In this document: piece after piece, positions 37,492 through 45,759 of the stretch
How the letters are laid out: each line of letters begins with the position of its first letter
Numbering within the stretch: the first letter of the stretch is position 1
DNA from: Gammaproteobacteria bacterium
Lineage (GTDB): Bacteria; Pseudomonadota; Gammaproteobacteria; Pseudomonadales; Pseudohongiellaceae
Reading direction: 5' to 3'
NCBI GenBank assembly: GCA_030682575.1
Contig: JAUXNX010000031.1
Location: 124,001 to 188,000 of the forward strand
DNA: 64,000 nt
Program-made: the position numbers and the translations under genes
The notes under the pieces: generated by a model
Seen by the model: the letters and a program-made list of their open reading frames with translations, nothing else
Told to the model about the DNA's origin: nothing
Database searches by the model: none

Positions 37492-37962
37492 TCAACCCAT
37501 GCCCTGCGAAACACCTGCGGTGTGACTTGATGATTCCTTGCGCTTCACCATCCTGACATGCGGAATCCCCTGCTCGATGTAGCCGGAGCCCGCAGTTTGG
37601 TAGCCGAGCTTCTCATAGAAGCCGATGGCACTCTGCCGTGCTGACATTTCGATACCATGGCAACCCCGCTCACTGAGTTCCGCTTCCACGGCGCTGATCA
37701 AGCGCCGTCCGATGCTGCGACCCTGATGAGCGGGAGACACCGCCATCTGCCTCAGTTTGACGGCGCCATCGCTGAGCGGCTTGACCAACACACATGCAAT
37801 CAATAGGCCTTCTTCAAGCATGGCGAAATGCATCTGTTGATCCTCACCGGCCACATCCTCAACGGAAAGCGAAAGTCCAATCGGCGTGCGCAACACCGAC
37901 TCTCGCAGCGCGAGCATCTGGCGATACTCGTCGGAACCGAACTCGACTTCACGGAATATCAT
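37492..37962 (-). CDS. GNAT family N-acetyltransferase
   Basis: A 156-residue acyltransferase. The acetyl-CoA loop is MAVSPAHQGRSIGRRLI (motif A, Q/RxxGxG/A type), followed by GIEMSARQSAIGFYEKLGYQT (motif B). Substrate is not predictable. It overlaps the preceding small gene by 14 bases and is convergent with the last STAS gene, whose stop is 25 bases away. Confidence 0.85.
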   Translation of the reverse strand: MIFREVEFGSDEYRQMLALRESVLRTPIGLSLSVEDVAGEDQQMHFAMLEEGLLIACVLVKPLSDGAVKLRQMAVSPAHQGRSIGRRLISAVEAELSERGCHGIEMSARQSAIGFYEKLGYQTAGSGYIEQGIPHVRMVKRKESSSHTAGVSQGMG

Positions 37963-38188
37963 CGGTAACCATGACTCCGTTCTCGCGCAGGATTGGCGTC
38001 TCTACCTCTCCCGGTTCAATCACCTGAGTGGTGCCCATCACCTTTCCAAAACCATTACCCTGCGAAAAGTGTGACACCATTCGTGCTGACTCACCGGCAC
38101 GAATGCGTTCCAATCGTTTCATCTTGACCGTGGTTTCCTCTGGCTGCCAAATCGTGTCAATCTGCACTGCTAACCGCCTGCTTCGCAC
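37949..38188 (-). CDS. Small uncharacterised protein between NYN and GNAT genes
   Basis: A 79-codon frame overlapping its upstream neighbour by 32 bases and its downstream neighbour by 14. An internal start at ATG 38122 (MKRLERIRAGESARMVSHFS) would give 57 residues and remove the upstream overlap. The chain has an RxxxESARMVSHF region and a C-terminus rich in Val, Glu and Asp; I recognise no family. Its support is mainly the overlapping-operon arrangement. Confidence 0.5.
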   Translation of the reverse strand: MRSRRLAVQIDTIWQPEETTVKMKRLERIRAGESARMVSHFSQGNGFGKVMGTTQVIEPGEVETPILRENGVMVTDDIP

Positions 38189-38882
38189 GCTTCCTGTCCC
38201 TCACCAAATGACCGAAGTTGTTGTCCTTCTTGATTTCAAACAGATCAATCGCCGCAAACAAATCGCTAAGCTTCTTGAATCCATAGTTTCTGGAATCAAA
38301 GGAAGTCTGATTGGAGATGTGAGCACCGACCGGCCCCAGTTTTGCCCACCCGTCTTCGTCAGCAACAGCATCGACGGCCTGGCGCAGCAGACTGATCAGT
38401 CGCGTGTCACTCTTCAGATTCTTGAGTTGCTTTTGTTCGGGCAAGGCTGCTGTCTCTGGCTGATCCAGATACAGGAAGCGAGAGCAGCTGTTCACGAACG
38501 CACCAGGTGTCTTGCGTTCACCAAATCCCATGACCTCCTTGCCGTCCGCCAATGCGCGAGTGACAAGCGGTGTGAAATCACAATCCGACGAAACGAGCGC
38601 AATGATGTCGACATTGCGTGTATAAAGCACATCCATCGCGTCAATGACGAGTGCCATGTCAGTCGCATTCTTGCCCTTGGTCAGATCAAACTGCTGGATT
38701 GGCTGAATGGCATATTCATGCAGCACATCTTCCCACGATTTGAGATTCGGACTTTTCCAGTTGCCATAAGCCTTGCGAATGTTGACTACGCCGTATTTCG
38801 CCAACTCCTGCAGCACCAGATCAAACCTGGCAGCAGGGGCATTGTCCGCGTCTATGAAAAGCGCGATGCGGTGTTTATCCAT
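38157..38882 (-). CDS. NYN-domain (LabA/MARF1-like) protein with C-terminal OST-HTH/LOTUS domain
   Basis: A 241-residue protein. The PIN-like NYN nuclease fold is evident: IALFIDADNAP at the N-terminus, KNATDMALVIDAMD and ALVSSDCDFTPLVTRAL, giving the acidic residues of the active site. Residues ~165-230 form an OST-HTH/LOTUS RNA-binding domain (LLRQAVDAVADEDGWAKLG...SDLFAAIDLFEI). Known relatives act on RNA; the target here is unknown. ATG 38882 follows AAGGAG. It heads a minus-strand operon with the small protein and GNAT gene. Confidence 0.88.
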   Translation of the reverse strand: MDKHRIALFIDADNAPAARFDLVLQELAKYGVVNIRKAYGNWKSPNLKSWEDVLHEYAIQPIQQFDLTKGKNATDMALVIDAMDVLYTRNVDIIALVSSDCDFTPLVTRALADGKEVMGFGERKTPGAFVNSCSRFLYLDQPETAALPEQKQLKNLKSDTRLISLLRQAVDAVADEDGWAKLGPVGAHISNQTSFDSRNYGFKKLSDLFAAIDLFEIKKDNNFGHLVRDRKRAKQAVSSAD

Positions 38883-38988
38883 TAACTGATCTCCTTCATG
38901 CATTGTCAGATTGATCGCGGGCACCTCTGTCCCGCTCGACGGGAGGGCCTTCAGTCCCGCATTGGTACGCTACGACAGGGTGAAACGG

Positions 38989-39321
38989 TCATACACTCCT
39001 CGGCGCAAACATGATGATAGCCATTCCCGCCATCGCTACCAGTGAACCGACGATGTCCCAGGTAGTGGGTTTGATGCCTTCAATCGACCACAACCAAAGA
39101 ATTGCAGCAAAGATATAGACACCGCCATACGCCGCATAGGTACGACCGGCGGCAGTAGGATGCAGGGACAACAGCCACGCGAACAAAGCCAGGAAGAATG
39201 CTGCGGGGACAAGCAACCAGATGCTCTTGCCTTCGCGCAGCCACAGGTAGGGCAGGTAGCAGCCCGCGATCTCGGCCAGCGCAGTGGCCACGAAGAGCAA
39301 CAGGGTCTTTAGTTCGAACAT
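38989..39321 (-). CDS. YnfA/UPF0060 family membrane protein
   Basis: A 110-residue integral membrane protein with four predicted helices. Family signatures are [16 protein letters not shown] and the central [19 protein letters not shown], then [21 protein letters not shown]. It is related to small multidrug resistance transporters, but transport by this family is not well proven. AGAGGTGAT precedes the ATG. Stands alone. Confidence 0.93.
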   Translation of the reverse strand: MFELKTLLLFVATALAEIAGCYLPYLWLREGKSIWLLVPAAFFLALFAWLLSLHPTAAGRTYAAYGGVYIFAAILWLWSIEGIKPTTWDIVGSLVAMAGMAIIMFAPRSV

Positions 39322-39461
39322 ATCACCTCTGAATCGGGAGTTTTCCTATGCGAGAGTGAACATATCACAAGGCTGGGGTTCGTTGACCAACTTGTGTCGA
39401 ATCTCACCACTTCTGCACATCAGAAAGCATGTTTTATCCAATAAATACAGTGAATTATAGA

Positions 39462-39478
39462 TTGGCACGACGACTGCA
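39462..39478 (+). promoter_or_regulatory. Sigma54-type promoter before the DUF454 gene
   Basis: TTGGCACG-ACGA-CTGCA matches the sigma54 consensus TGGCACG-N4-TTGCW: the -24 GG (39464-39465) and -12 GC (39476-39477) are separated by 10 bases as required. It points to the GTG-started DUF454 gene 40 bases downstream. No enhancer-binding protein gene or obvious activator site was identified nearby. Confidence 0.55.
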
Positions 39479-39516
39479 TACTCCTTCCTGCGTTCACAGT
39501 TTCGAGGAGTCACACC

Positions 39517-39870
39517 GTGCACCTGCCATCCCCCCGCTTCCGTCCCCTGCCATTGGGCTACAAAGTCATCGGCATTGTGCTGATCGCCTGCTTCCTGCTG
39601 ATCGGCCTCGTTGGCCTGATCCTGCCGATCATCCCAGGTTTGCTCTTCCTGTTCCTCGCGTTCTACTTGCTGACGAGAGTCTCACAGCGGGCGTCGGCAT
39701 ATGCTCACAGCCAACCTTGGATCAGTCGCCACATGCGACAAATGGATGCCGCAGACAAACTGACCATCGGAGAAAGAGTGAGACTCGGACTGTTGGTAGT
39801 TGCGCGTAGCGCAGTGAATGGCATCGAGTGGTGCATCGCTGCGCTCAAGGGTGATGGCAAACGTTCCTGA
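39517..39870 (+). CDS. DUF454/YbaN-like small membrane protein
   Basis: A 117-residue protein with a hydrophobic hairpin (VIGIVLIACFLLIGLVGLILP...GLLFLFLAFYLLT) and a basic, amphipathic C-terminal half. The LVGLILPIIPGLLFLFLAFYL pattern fits the DUF454 type (YbaN in E. coli), though the C-terminus is divergent. Start GTG 39517 follows GAGGAG with a 7-base spacer. A sigma54-like promoter lies just upstream. Function unknown. Confidence 0.75.
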   Translation: MHLPSPRFRPLPLGYKVIGIVLIACFLLIGLVGLILPIIPGLLFLFLAFYLLTRVSQRASAYAHSQPWISRHMRQMDAADKLTIGERVRLGLLVVARSAVNGIEWCIAALKGDGKRS

Positions 39871-39882
39871 AGCAACGGCAGG

Positions 39883-40551
39883 TCAGCGAGCAGCCCTGAA
39901 CCTGGCGAGAAACTCGCGCAAATCCATGCACTGCTCGTCGCACTCTTCCTTGCTGCCATAGCGGTTGAGCCACACAGATTTGAACCCACTCGCCAGCGCG
40001 CCCTGGTAGTCAGCATGATAGTTGTCACCGACGTACCAGCACTCACTGGCTCGACGTGAGGCGCGCTGTGCAGCGAGGTGAAAAATCACCGGAGAAGGTT
40101 TTGCAACACCGGCATCGCCGGGCGATAACACATGAGTGAATCGCGAAAGGATGCCGAGCTTTTCCAGTTTGTAGCGCTGATGTTCGCCATCCCCATTGGT
40201 GATGATGCCCAGTGGTTCAGACAACAACTCATCAAGGACATCTGGCACTTCTGGAAACAACTGCCAGCATTCCTCGTACACAACATAATACTCACCGAAC
40301 AACGCATCCGCTTCCTTGTCTGACAATGTCAAACCCAGCGCACTTCTGATCCGATTGCGGCGTTGCTGCTGAAACGCAATTTCGCCACGCACATAACGCA
40401 TCATTTCACGCTCGGTGATCACGTCCCATTCGGTCACAAAGTTTTCTGCATTCTCGATGTACTGCGGATAGCGCAACGCAAACGCGCGAGCCGCGACATC
40501 CTGGGAGGTCTTGTAGTCGAGAAGGGTGTCGTCGAGATCGAAGAAAATCAT
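39883..40551 (-). CDS. HAD-family hydrolase, YjjG-like nucleotidase
   Basis: A 222-residue HAD phosphatase: motif I FFDLDDTLLDY with nucleophile Asp, motif II GIITNGDG, motif III AKPSPVIF, motif IV YVGDNYHADYQGAL. The helical cap lies between motifs I and II. Closest by pattern to YjjG (pyrimidine 5'-nucleotidase, house-cleaning of non-canonical nucleotides). It lies 21 bases after the AraC-type regulator on the same strand and could be co-transcribed. Confidence 0.88.
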   Translation of the reverse strand: MIFFDLDDTLLDYKTSQDVAARAFALRYPQYIENAENFVTEWDVITEREMMRYVRGEIAFQQQRRNRIRSALGLTLSDKEADALFGEYYVVYEECWQLFPEVPDVLDELLSEPLGIITNGDGEHQRYKLEKLGILSRFTHVLSPGDAGVAKPSPVIFHLAAQRASRRASECWYVGDNYHADYQGALASGFKSVWLNRYGSKEECDEQCMDLREFLARFRAAR

Positions 40552-40572
40552 TTCAGAACTTTACCATACAAC

Positions 40573-41493
40573 CTACGGCACAATTGGAAAAAACACTTCC
40601 GTCTTCCAGTTGTTCGGATCGGGATCCTGACCAGGATCAGTCACGTAGGATTCCCACGCCGGACCGTTCACGGCAAATCCGTTCTCGCTGATCCACTTTT
40701 CAATTGCCACGTAGGTTTCCACCAATTGCTCATACGGACCGCTGTGAGTGGCCATCGCCACCGGACCGGACGCGAGAAAACCCGCCTGCATATCACCAAC
40801 GCCAGGCGCGGGCTGCAATAGCGGCATGATGCAGTCGATGGTCCAAAGTCCCTGCCCAACCTTCACGTAGCGCGTCATCGGATGACCCGCAATCGCCAAC
40901 CCCGCAGGCACACCATGACTGTAAAGCCTGCCGAAACACTCAGCCAGCACCGGCTGCATTTCCGTATGCACCACCTGCTTCTGAATGAAGAGAATTGGTT
41001 GCGCTTCCATCACTCTGCGTTCGATATTGGATGTTGCCATGTACATGTTCCTCGGTTTGTTTTTGATTTTCTGGTTGGTGACGACCGGTGTGTGGTAGAG
41101 ACGGATGCAAGGCGAAGCCTTGCGCACGAAAACCGCATGATGTTCGCGCTGCTGCGACGTGACCCCTTTGAGTGCTCGCTTGCGATACAACGTGGGCGCG
41201 CAACCAAAGCGACGGCGAAAGGCCCGCACAAACACTTCATGGCTCGCATAGCCTGCATCCAGTGCAATCTGCAACACCGATTCATTACCAGAAACCAGGG
41301 AAGCAGCCGCACCGTCCAGACGAATACGCTGCATGAATTGCTTGGGGCTCTCTCCAACATATCGGACAAACTCGCGCTGCAAATGAAATTTCGACCATCC
41401 TGATTCCACTGATAATCGACGCAGGTCCAACGCCAACGATTGGTCACGGGTGATGCGGTTGATCAGTTGCAGGATGGAGTTGGGGGTTGGCAT
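40573..41493 (-). CDS. AraC-type regulator with GyrI-like effector domain
   Basis: A 306-residue regulator. Two helix-turn-helix units come first (LDLRRLSVESGWSKFHLQREF and VLQIALDAGYASHEVFVRAFRRRFG), then a linker and a GyrI-like/SOUL small-molecule-binding domain (~165-306, AGHPMTRYVKVGQGLWTID, VAMATHSGPYEQLVETYVAIEKW). This is the Rob/SbmC-type layout, suggesting response to hydrophobic or drug-like ligands. Target genes may include the HAD hydrolase downstream. Confidence 0.92.
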   Translation of the reverse strand: MPTPNSILQLINRITRDQSLALDLRRLSVESGWSKFHLQREFVRYVGESPKQFMQRIRLDGAAASLVSGNESVLQIALDAGYASHEVFVRAFRRRFGCAPTLYRKRALKGVTSQQREHHAVFVRKASPCIRLYHTPVVTNQKIKNKPRNMYMATSNIERRVMEAQPILFIQKQVVHTEMQPVLAECFGRLYSHGVPAGLAIAGHPMTRYVKVGQGLWTIDCIMPLLQPAPGVGDMQAGFLASGPVAMATHSGPYEQLVETYVAIEKWISENGFAVNGPAWESYVTDPGQDPDPNNWKTEVFFPIVP

Positions 41494-41549
41494 GCAGAGA
41501 ATGTCCCATGTATTGCGTAGCTATCTGGCCGGTCAAAGAGGCAGTTTTT

Positions 41550-41972
41550 TCATATCGCTTGTGTCCTTGCCGTGGTGCCCAGTCGAGCCCCACCCAAGGC
41601 TCCGAACAGTTTAGTCAACAGCGACAGAATCGTCGTCAACGTCAGCGCAGAGAGAATATCAATCCCCATCAGTGGAAGCGTCGAGAAATCGACCAGAAGG
41701 TAGAAAACGAAGGTCATCACAGCAAACGCCATCGCATTGCGCCGCGGTGATCGCTTCGCAAGCCGGTAATTGAATGCAAGAAATGCCAGCGGACCCAGAA
41801 CGTGTGACGACCAGGGCGCAATCCACATCGCAGCATCGTTGTAGAACTGCTGTGGATGGCCAGGCTCGATGAAGGTGGCGTAGAAGGCCACCATGGGGAA
41901 GCTGGCAGCCAGAGTGAAGACCATGACCAGAACGGCCACGCCCAAGGCTTTCAGGTAGTCTATTGCGGTCAT
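41550..41972 (-). CDS. Four-helix small membrane protein, unknown
   Basis: A 140-residue protein from ATG 41972, which follows AAGGAG. Four hydrophobic segments are visible (VAVLVMVFTLAASFPMVAFY; SHVLGPLAFLAFNY; AMAFAVMTFVFYLLVDF; DILSALTLTTILSLLTKLFG) with a basic tail. I recognise no family. It lies 56 bases upstream of the AraC gene on the same strand. Confidence 0.7.
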   Translation of the reverse strand: MTAIDYLKALGVAVLVMVFTLAASFPMVAFYATFIEPGHPQQFYNDAAMWIAPWSSHVLGPLAFLAFNYRLAKRSPRRNAMAFAVMTFVFYLLVDFSTLPLMGIDILSALTLTTILSLLTKLFGALGGARLGTTARTQAI

Positions 41973-42118
41973 TGATTGGCACTCCTTGAAACAAGGCGAA
42001 ACTCTAGCAGTGGAGACCAGAGCTGGCTTGATGAATCTTGCGGTTTGAGTCCCGTAATTGACAAACCCCCGTATCATGCCGCAACTTGTCCACAACAAAA
42101 ACAACAGGAAACCTGCCC

Positions 42119-43135
42119 ATGCTCAATTCCCTACCCCTGCAATTCGTCTCCCGCCCACTGTTGATTCTGACCCTGTGGCTCAGCAGTCACCTTGCACTCG
42201 CGCAAGGTCCACGCACCATCACCACCGAAGCTGAATTCGAAGCGGCCATGGAGGAGCTTTCCAACTGGAATCGTTGGGGGCCGGAAGACGGGATGGGCGC
42301 TTCCAATCTCATCACGCCGGAGAAGCGCGTACAGGCAGCGGCACTCGTCACGGAGGGCATCACGGTGTCGCTGGCGCATGACGTCAATGAAGTGGATGCG
42401 GTAGATGCCTCAGCCAAACTCCTGCGCCAGGTGTTGCGCGTGAGCCCCACCGGCGCATCGGATCAGATCCAGTACGACGGCAGCTATCATGGCACCATCC
42501 ACAGCCATCTGGACTCGGTGAACTGCCACATCATGCACGAGGGTTTTGGTTACAACGGCATGAGCTATCAGGAAGTGGAAGCGGCGAATGGTTGCCCGCG
42601 TGGTGACATCAATGCTCAGAAGGATGGCGTGATCACCCGTGGCATTCTCTTCGACGCGACACTGCTGCCGGGCAAGGCAACGCCCGAGGGCTGGCTTGAA
42701 CCTGGCACCGCAATTCATTACGAAGATTTGCTGGAACTGGAGCGAATCCAAGGCATCACTGTCGAGCCTGGCGATGTCATTCTACTCTACACCGGCCGTT
42801 GGAAGCGTCGCGAAGCACTGGGCGCCTGGCCCACCTCGGAAGGCGTGGCAGGTTATCACGCGGATGTTGCGTTCTTCCTGAAGGAGCGCGGTGTCTCTTT
42901 CATTGGACATGACTTATGGAACGATGTGTCGCCCAGCGGCATTCCTAACGTGCGTTTACCACTGCACAGCTTGGCGCTGGTGTCGCTGGGCGTGGGCATC
43001 TTCGACAATCTGGATTTCGAGAGAGTTGCGCAGACTGCGAAGGAGCTGGGCCGTTACGAGTTCCTGTTCATGGCCTCGCCACTGCGAATCGACAAGGGCA
43101 TGGGATCACCGTTGAATCCGATCGCGATGTTCTGA
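42119..43135 (+). CDS. Exported cyclase-family (kynurenine formamidase-like) hydrolase
   Basis: A 338-residue protein with a signal peptide (LLILTLWLSSHLALAQ). The PF04199 cyclase fold is shown by NRWGPEDGMGASNLITPE, the metal-ligand cluster YHGTIHSHLDSVNCH, FGYNGMSY, GVITRGILFDATLLPG and VEPGDVILLYTGRW. The histidine spacing resembles the subgroup with HG..HSHLD...CH rather than bacterial KynB. Metal-dependent amide or ester hydrolysis in the periplasm is the inferred activity; substrate unknown. ATG 42119 follows CAGGAAA. Confidence 0.88.
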   Translation: MLNSLPLQFVSRPLLILTLWLSSHLALAQGPRTITTEAEFEAAMEELSNWNRWGPEDGMGASNLITPEKRVQAAALVTEGITVSLAHDVNEVDAVDASAKLLRQVLRVSPTGASDQIQYDGSYHGTIHSHLDSVNCHIMHEGFGYNGMSYQEVEAANGCPRGDINAQKDGVITRGILFDATLLPGKATPEGWLEPGTAIHYEDLLELERIQGITVEPGDVILLYTGRWKRREALGAWPTSEGVAGYHADVAFFLKERGVSFIGHDLWNDVSPSGIPNVRLPLHSLALVSLGVGIFDNLDFERVAQTAKELGRYEFLFMASPLRIDKGMGSPLNPIAMF

Positions 43136-43266
43136 GCAGGCGGAGAGTGATCAGCGGTCGCTGACCGAAACGACGATGCGAGTGACAGGCTCAATGTCAC
43201 CAGCAGAATCACGACCATGGTGAGCACGATACCGAGTTTGATGAAGTTGCTTTTCAGCGAAGTCAT
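43054..43266 (-). CDS. Possible single-span small membrane protein
   Basis: ATG 43266 is preceded by GAGGTG at good spacing. The 70-residue product has one strong transmembrane helix (FIKLGIVLTMVVILLVTLSL) and a polar tail. Its last 82 bases lie antisense to the 3' end of the cyclase gene, which weakens the case, but the hydrophobic part and ribosome binding site lie outside that overlap. No family recognised. Confidence 0.4.
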   Translation of the reverse strand: MTSLKSNFIKLGIVLTMVVILLVTLSLSLASSFRSATADHSPPAQNIAIGFNGDPMPLSIRSGEAMNRNS

Positions 43267-43429
43267 GGGGCACCTCAAAGGCAAAGTTGAAGAATTTGAC
43301 TCGCCTTCAGTATGCAACTTTTCCACGATTGAACATTTGAGATAGATCAAGGTTCAAATACTGCTGGATGACGTTCGCACCGCCCGAGATGCGAATGTCG
43401 CGACCACCTTGGTCTCTCAGGAACGCTTG

Positions 43430-43930
43430 TTATGAAGACGGCTCACCGCAATCGCGCTTCAACTTGGAAGAAGTAAGCCTTCTTTCTTCAAAAAAGTTAC
43501 AGAGGTACATTTCGATGTCCCGAGGCAGCCTGTTCCACGGAATGCCGTTTATTCCTCTGGAGGCCAATGCGCCATCCTTCTCAATGGGAATTATGAGAGG
43601 AACACCGCCATAGTTCGGAGTATTTTCCACTCCCTTCAATTTGTCGTAGTTAAGCAGAACGATTTGAGTTTCGACAAAGAGCTTATCGAATTCAGGATTT
43701 GTTTGGGATTCGCGCCTTAGTCTTACGCACGGCGGGCACCAGTTTGCATAAATGTAAATGTAGGGAACTCTTTCCTGTACAACTGCTTCGTCAAATTTAG
43801 CTTTCAAGTATCCGTTGAAGTCTTGTTCATAGTCGTAGTCCTCCACCCAGCGGTCAGGGGAAATCATCGGTTTGGTCGCACATCCGCTGCAAAGCAACAT
43901 CACAAGCAGTATTCGAAGATTTCGCTTCAC
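43430..43930 (-). CDS. Thioredoxin-like lipoprotein
   Basis: A 166-residue protein. The N-terminus has a lipobox (ILLVMLLCSGC) with the acylated Cys, and the fold carries a thioredoxin CxxC in YIYIYANWCPPCVRLR and a cis-Pro-like GGVPLIIPI. It is likely a periplasmic membrane-anchored thiol reductase or redox chaperone. GTG 43930 follows GAGG; the longer upstream frame has no signal. The gene is visibly richer in A+T than its neighbours, which could mean recent transfer. Confidence 0.78.
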   Translation of the reverse strand: MKRNLRILLVMLLCSGCATKPMISPDRWVEDYDYEQDFNGYLKAKFDEAVVQERVPYIYIYANWCPPCVRLRRESQTNPEFDKLFVETQIVLLNYDKLKGVENTPNYGGVPLIIPIEKDGALASRGINGIPWNRLPRDIEMYLCNFFEERRLTSSKLKRDCGEPSS

Positions 43931-44073
43931 CCAATTGTCCTCATAACATTGTACTAGTGTGCACACGCCTTCTGACCACGTGCATTTCATTGCTACCCTT
44001 CATGCATTAATTCACCAGGCGTATCTCATTTCAACGCCCGATGCGTACTCTCACTTTTGTTTACCTGCACTCA

Positions 44074-44358
44074 TCAGCCAACCATGTCCCCGCGCTCCAA
44101 ATCCTCCAACCTCAACAAAATCTCCGTTCGCCTCGCACGTTTCACATCCCGCCAATCGCAACCATCCAGCGCAGCGAAGATGGCGTACAGAAAATTGAGA
44201 CTGGTGCCCGGCACGTTGGCCTTGAGTCGAGCATAGAGCACGTAGGGATCGATGGTATGTAGTTGTTCGAGAGTGGTGACACCAACCTTCTGCAGAGCGA
44301 GAGTACTCTTCGGACCGAAGCCTGGAAGCAGCGGGATTCTCTTGGCGGTGCCTTTGGT
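44074..44358 (-). CDS. Stand-alone TfoX C-terminal domain protein
   Basis: A 94-residue protein matching the TfoX C-terminal (helix-hairpin-helix-like) domain: LLPGFGPKSTLALQKVGVTTLEQL, then ALDGCDWRDV. The N-terminal TfoX domain is absent. TfoX regulates competence in Haemophilus and Vibrio; many bacteria have the C-domain alone, with unknown role. ATG 44358 or ATG 44409 may be the start; the frame runs further but without family resemblance. Confidence 0.75.
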   Translation of the reverse strand, partial: TKGTAKRIPLLPGFGPKSTLALQKVGVTTLEQLHTIDPYVLYARLKANVPGTSLNFLYAIFAALDGCDWRDVKRARRTEILLRLEDLERGDMVG

Positions 44359-44549
44359 CATCGGGTAATACTCTGAATTCTGTAAACGGAATGTAACAGC
44401 ATCCGTCATGTACGGGAATAGCGAAGCCAAAGGCAGATGAGAATCCTTGAGGGGTTGGTCAAATCGAGGAAATCGGGGGTTGAAGGATGGAAAAGCCACG
44501 CAGTAGTCCATAGGGCACAACATGCGTGGCTGTTTTTTCAAGCGGATTA

Positions 44550-44888
44550 TCAGCTCTTGCGCAGCAACCAGTTCAACACATAGCCAGTTGCTACTGCGAT
44601 GCTGAGTGCGGTCATGGGTTTTTCCTGCACATAGTCGCGGCAGCTTTCAAACAGGCGCGCCTGCGCGTCCATCAGTTGATCGCTTTTCTTGTCGATTGCT
44701 GCAGCGGCACTGGTGGCGGCGCCAGCAATGGTGTCGGTAGCGCTGTGAGCACCGCTTGCCACTGAATCCACTGCCGGGTGAGTCTTGTCAGACGCAGTGT
44801 CGATGACACGGTGCACTGTATTGGTCGCGCTATCGACCGAGCGGGACACTGCTCCGGAAATACCGACGTTGTCGTGAGAGTTTTGCAT
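44550..44888 (-). CDS. DUF883/ElaB-like membrane-anchored protein
   Basis: A 112-residue protein with an Ala/Ser/Asp/Thr-rich amphipathic helical body and a C-terminal anchor (KPMTALSIAVATGYVLNWLL), the usual ElaB/YqjD/DUF883 layout. Relatives bind ribosomes at the inner membrane in stationary phase (YqjD, ElaB in E. coli); here that is inference. The neighbours (PRC-barrel, hemerythrin) also look stress-related. Confidence 0.82.
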   Translation of the reverse strand: MQNSHDNVGISGAVSRSVDSATNTVHRVIDTASDKTHPAVDSVASGAHSATDTIAGAATSAAAAIDKKSDQLMDAQARLFESCRDYVQEKPMTALSIAVATGYVLNWLLRKS

Positions 44889-45022
44889 GGTGAATCCTCG
44901 TGAAAACCTGTCCTCGTCGAATTACGTGGATATGGTAGGGGCACATTGCCAGCGATGAATTCTTCTGTCCGTGCGCAAGCATACGAACGGCATGTCGAAT
45001 CCAGGGCTGGCAACGCTATTGA

Positions 45023-45436
45023 CTAGCGAAGAGTCTCTGAATAGTGCTTGGTACCGTAGTACGAATGGATCTTGTCGCCCCAGGTTCTATCGGCCATGTC
45101 CGGCCAGTTTGCCTTGTCGAAACCAGGTGCATTCTTCAGCTTCTCTTTATCTGCGTTCAAAATGAAACGCTTTTCCTTGGTGTCCAGTGTCAACGCATTC
45201 CAGGGCACCGCGAAAAGTTTTTCGCCCATGCCAAAGATGCCACCAAACGACAGCACGACATATGCAACATGCCCGGTGTGAACATCCAGCATCATGTCCT
45301 TGATGCCACCAAGATCATCACCCTCAAGATTGTGTACTTCATTGCCAACGAGCGAATCAACACTCAGTAGCCGTGGGCTTGCTCCATTGGTGCGAGTATT
45401 GAACATTCCGCCACCACCGCGAGTTTCATTGATCAT
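45023..45436 (-). CDS. PRC-barrel domain protein
   Basis: A 137-residue protein with the PRC-barrel pattern SVDSLVGNEVHNLEGDDLGGIKDMMLDVHTGHVAYVVLSFGG followed by KLFAVPWNALTLD and a hydrophilic tail. Such proteins bind other proteins or RNA; stand-alone copies beside stress genes are common in proteobacteria. GGAG lies close upstream of the start. Function unknown. Confidence 0.85.
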   Translation of the reverse strand: MINETRGGGGMFNTRTNGASPRLLSVDSLVGNEVHNLEGDDLGGIKDMMLDVHTGHVAYVVLSFGGIFGMGEKLFAVPWNALTLDTKEKRFILNADKEKLKNAPGFDKANWPDMADRTWGDKIHSYYGTKHYSETLR

Positions 45437-45586
45437 GATTTTCTCCTGAATATTTCTGAATGAATCAAATAGCGCCGGCTCAATCTGTGATTGCCAACGC
45501 GGAGAAGCAGTGTATGGGAACGATTCGAGAATCTATGTGCGCGGGCCAACGTACTTGAGGTTGTTACACGATTGTTGCGACGTTAG

Positions 45587-45663
45587 GAATCAAGGAAATC
45601 AAGGGGTCAGGATCTTTGATTCTTCGAGAATCAAAGATCCTGACCCCTTGATTTCCTTGATTC
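45587..45663. repeat. 77-bp perfect palindrome (37-bp arms, 3-bp loop)
   Basis: The arms 45587-45623 and 45627-45663 are exact reverse complements and the loop is TCG. The arm contains GGGGTCAGGATC and repeated ATCAAGG units. It lies in the 323-base gap between the PRC-barrel and hemerythrin genes, which holds nothing else I can identify. As RNA it would form a very stable hairpin on either strand, so it may terminate transcription. A related element lies at 50372-50439. Confidence 0.92.
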
Positions 45664-45759
45664 TTATGGGCGATACCGCACTGTGAGTGTTTCACTCCTA
45701 TGACAGCATGGCGTCGAACGCATTGGTTACACAACTATCATCTTATGGAACACATCATT

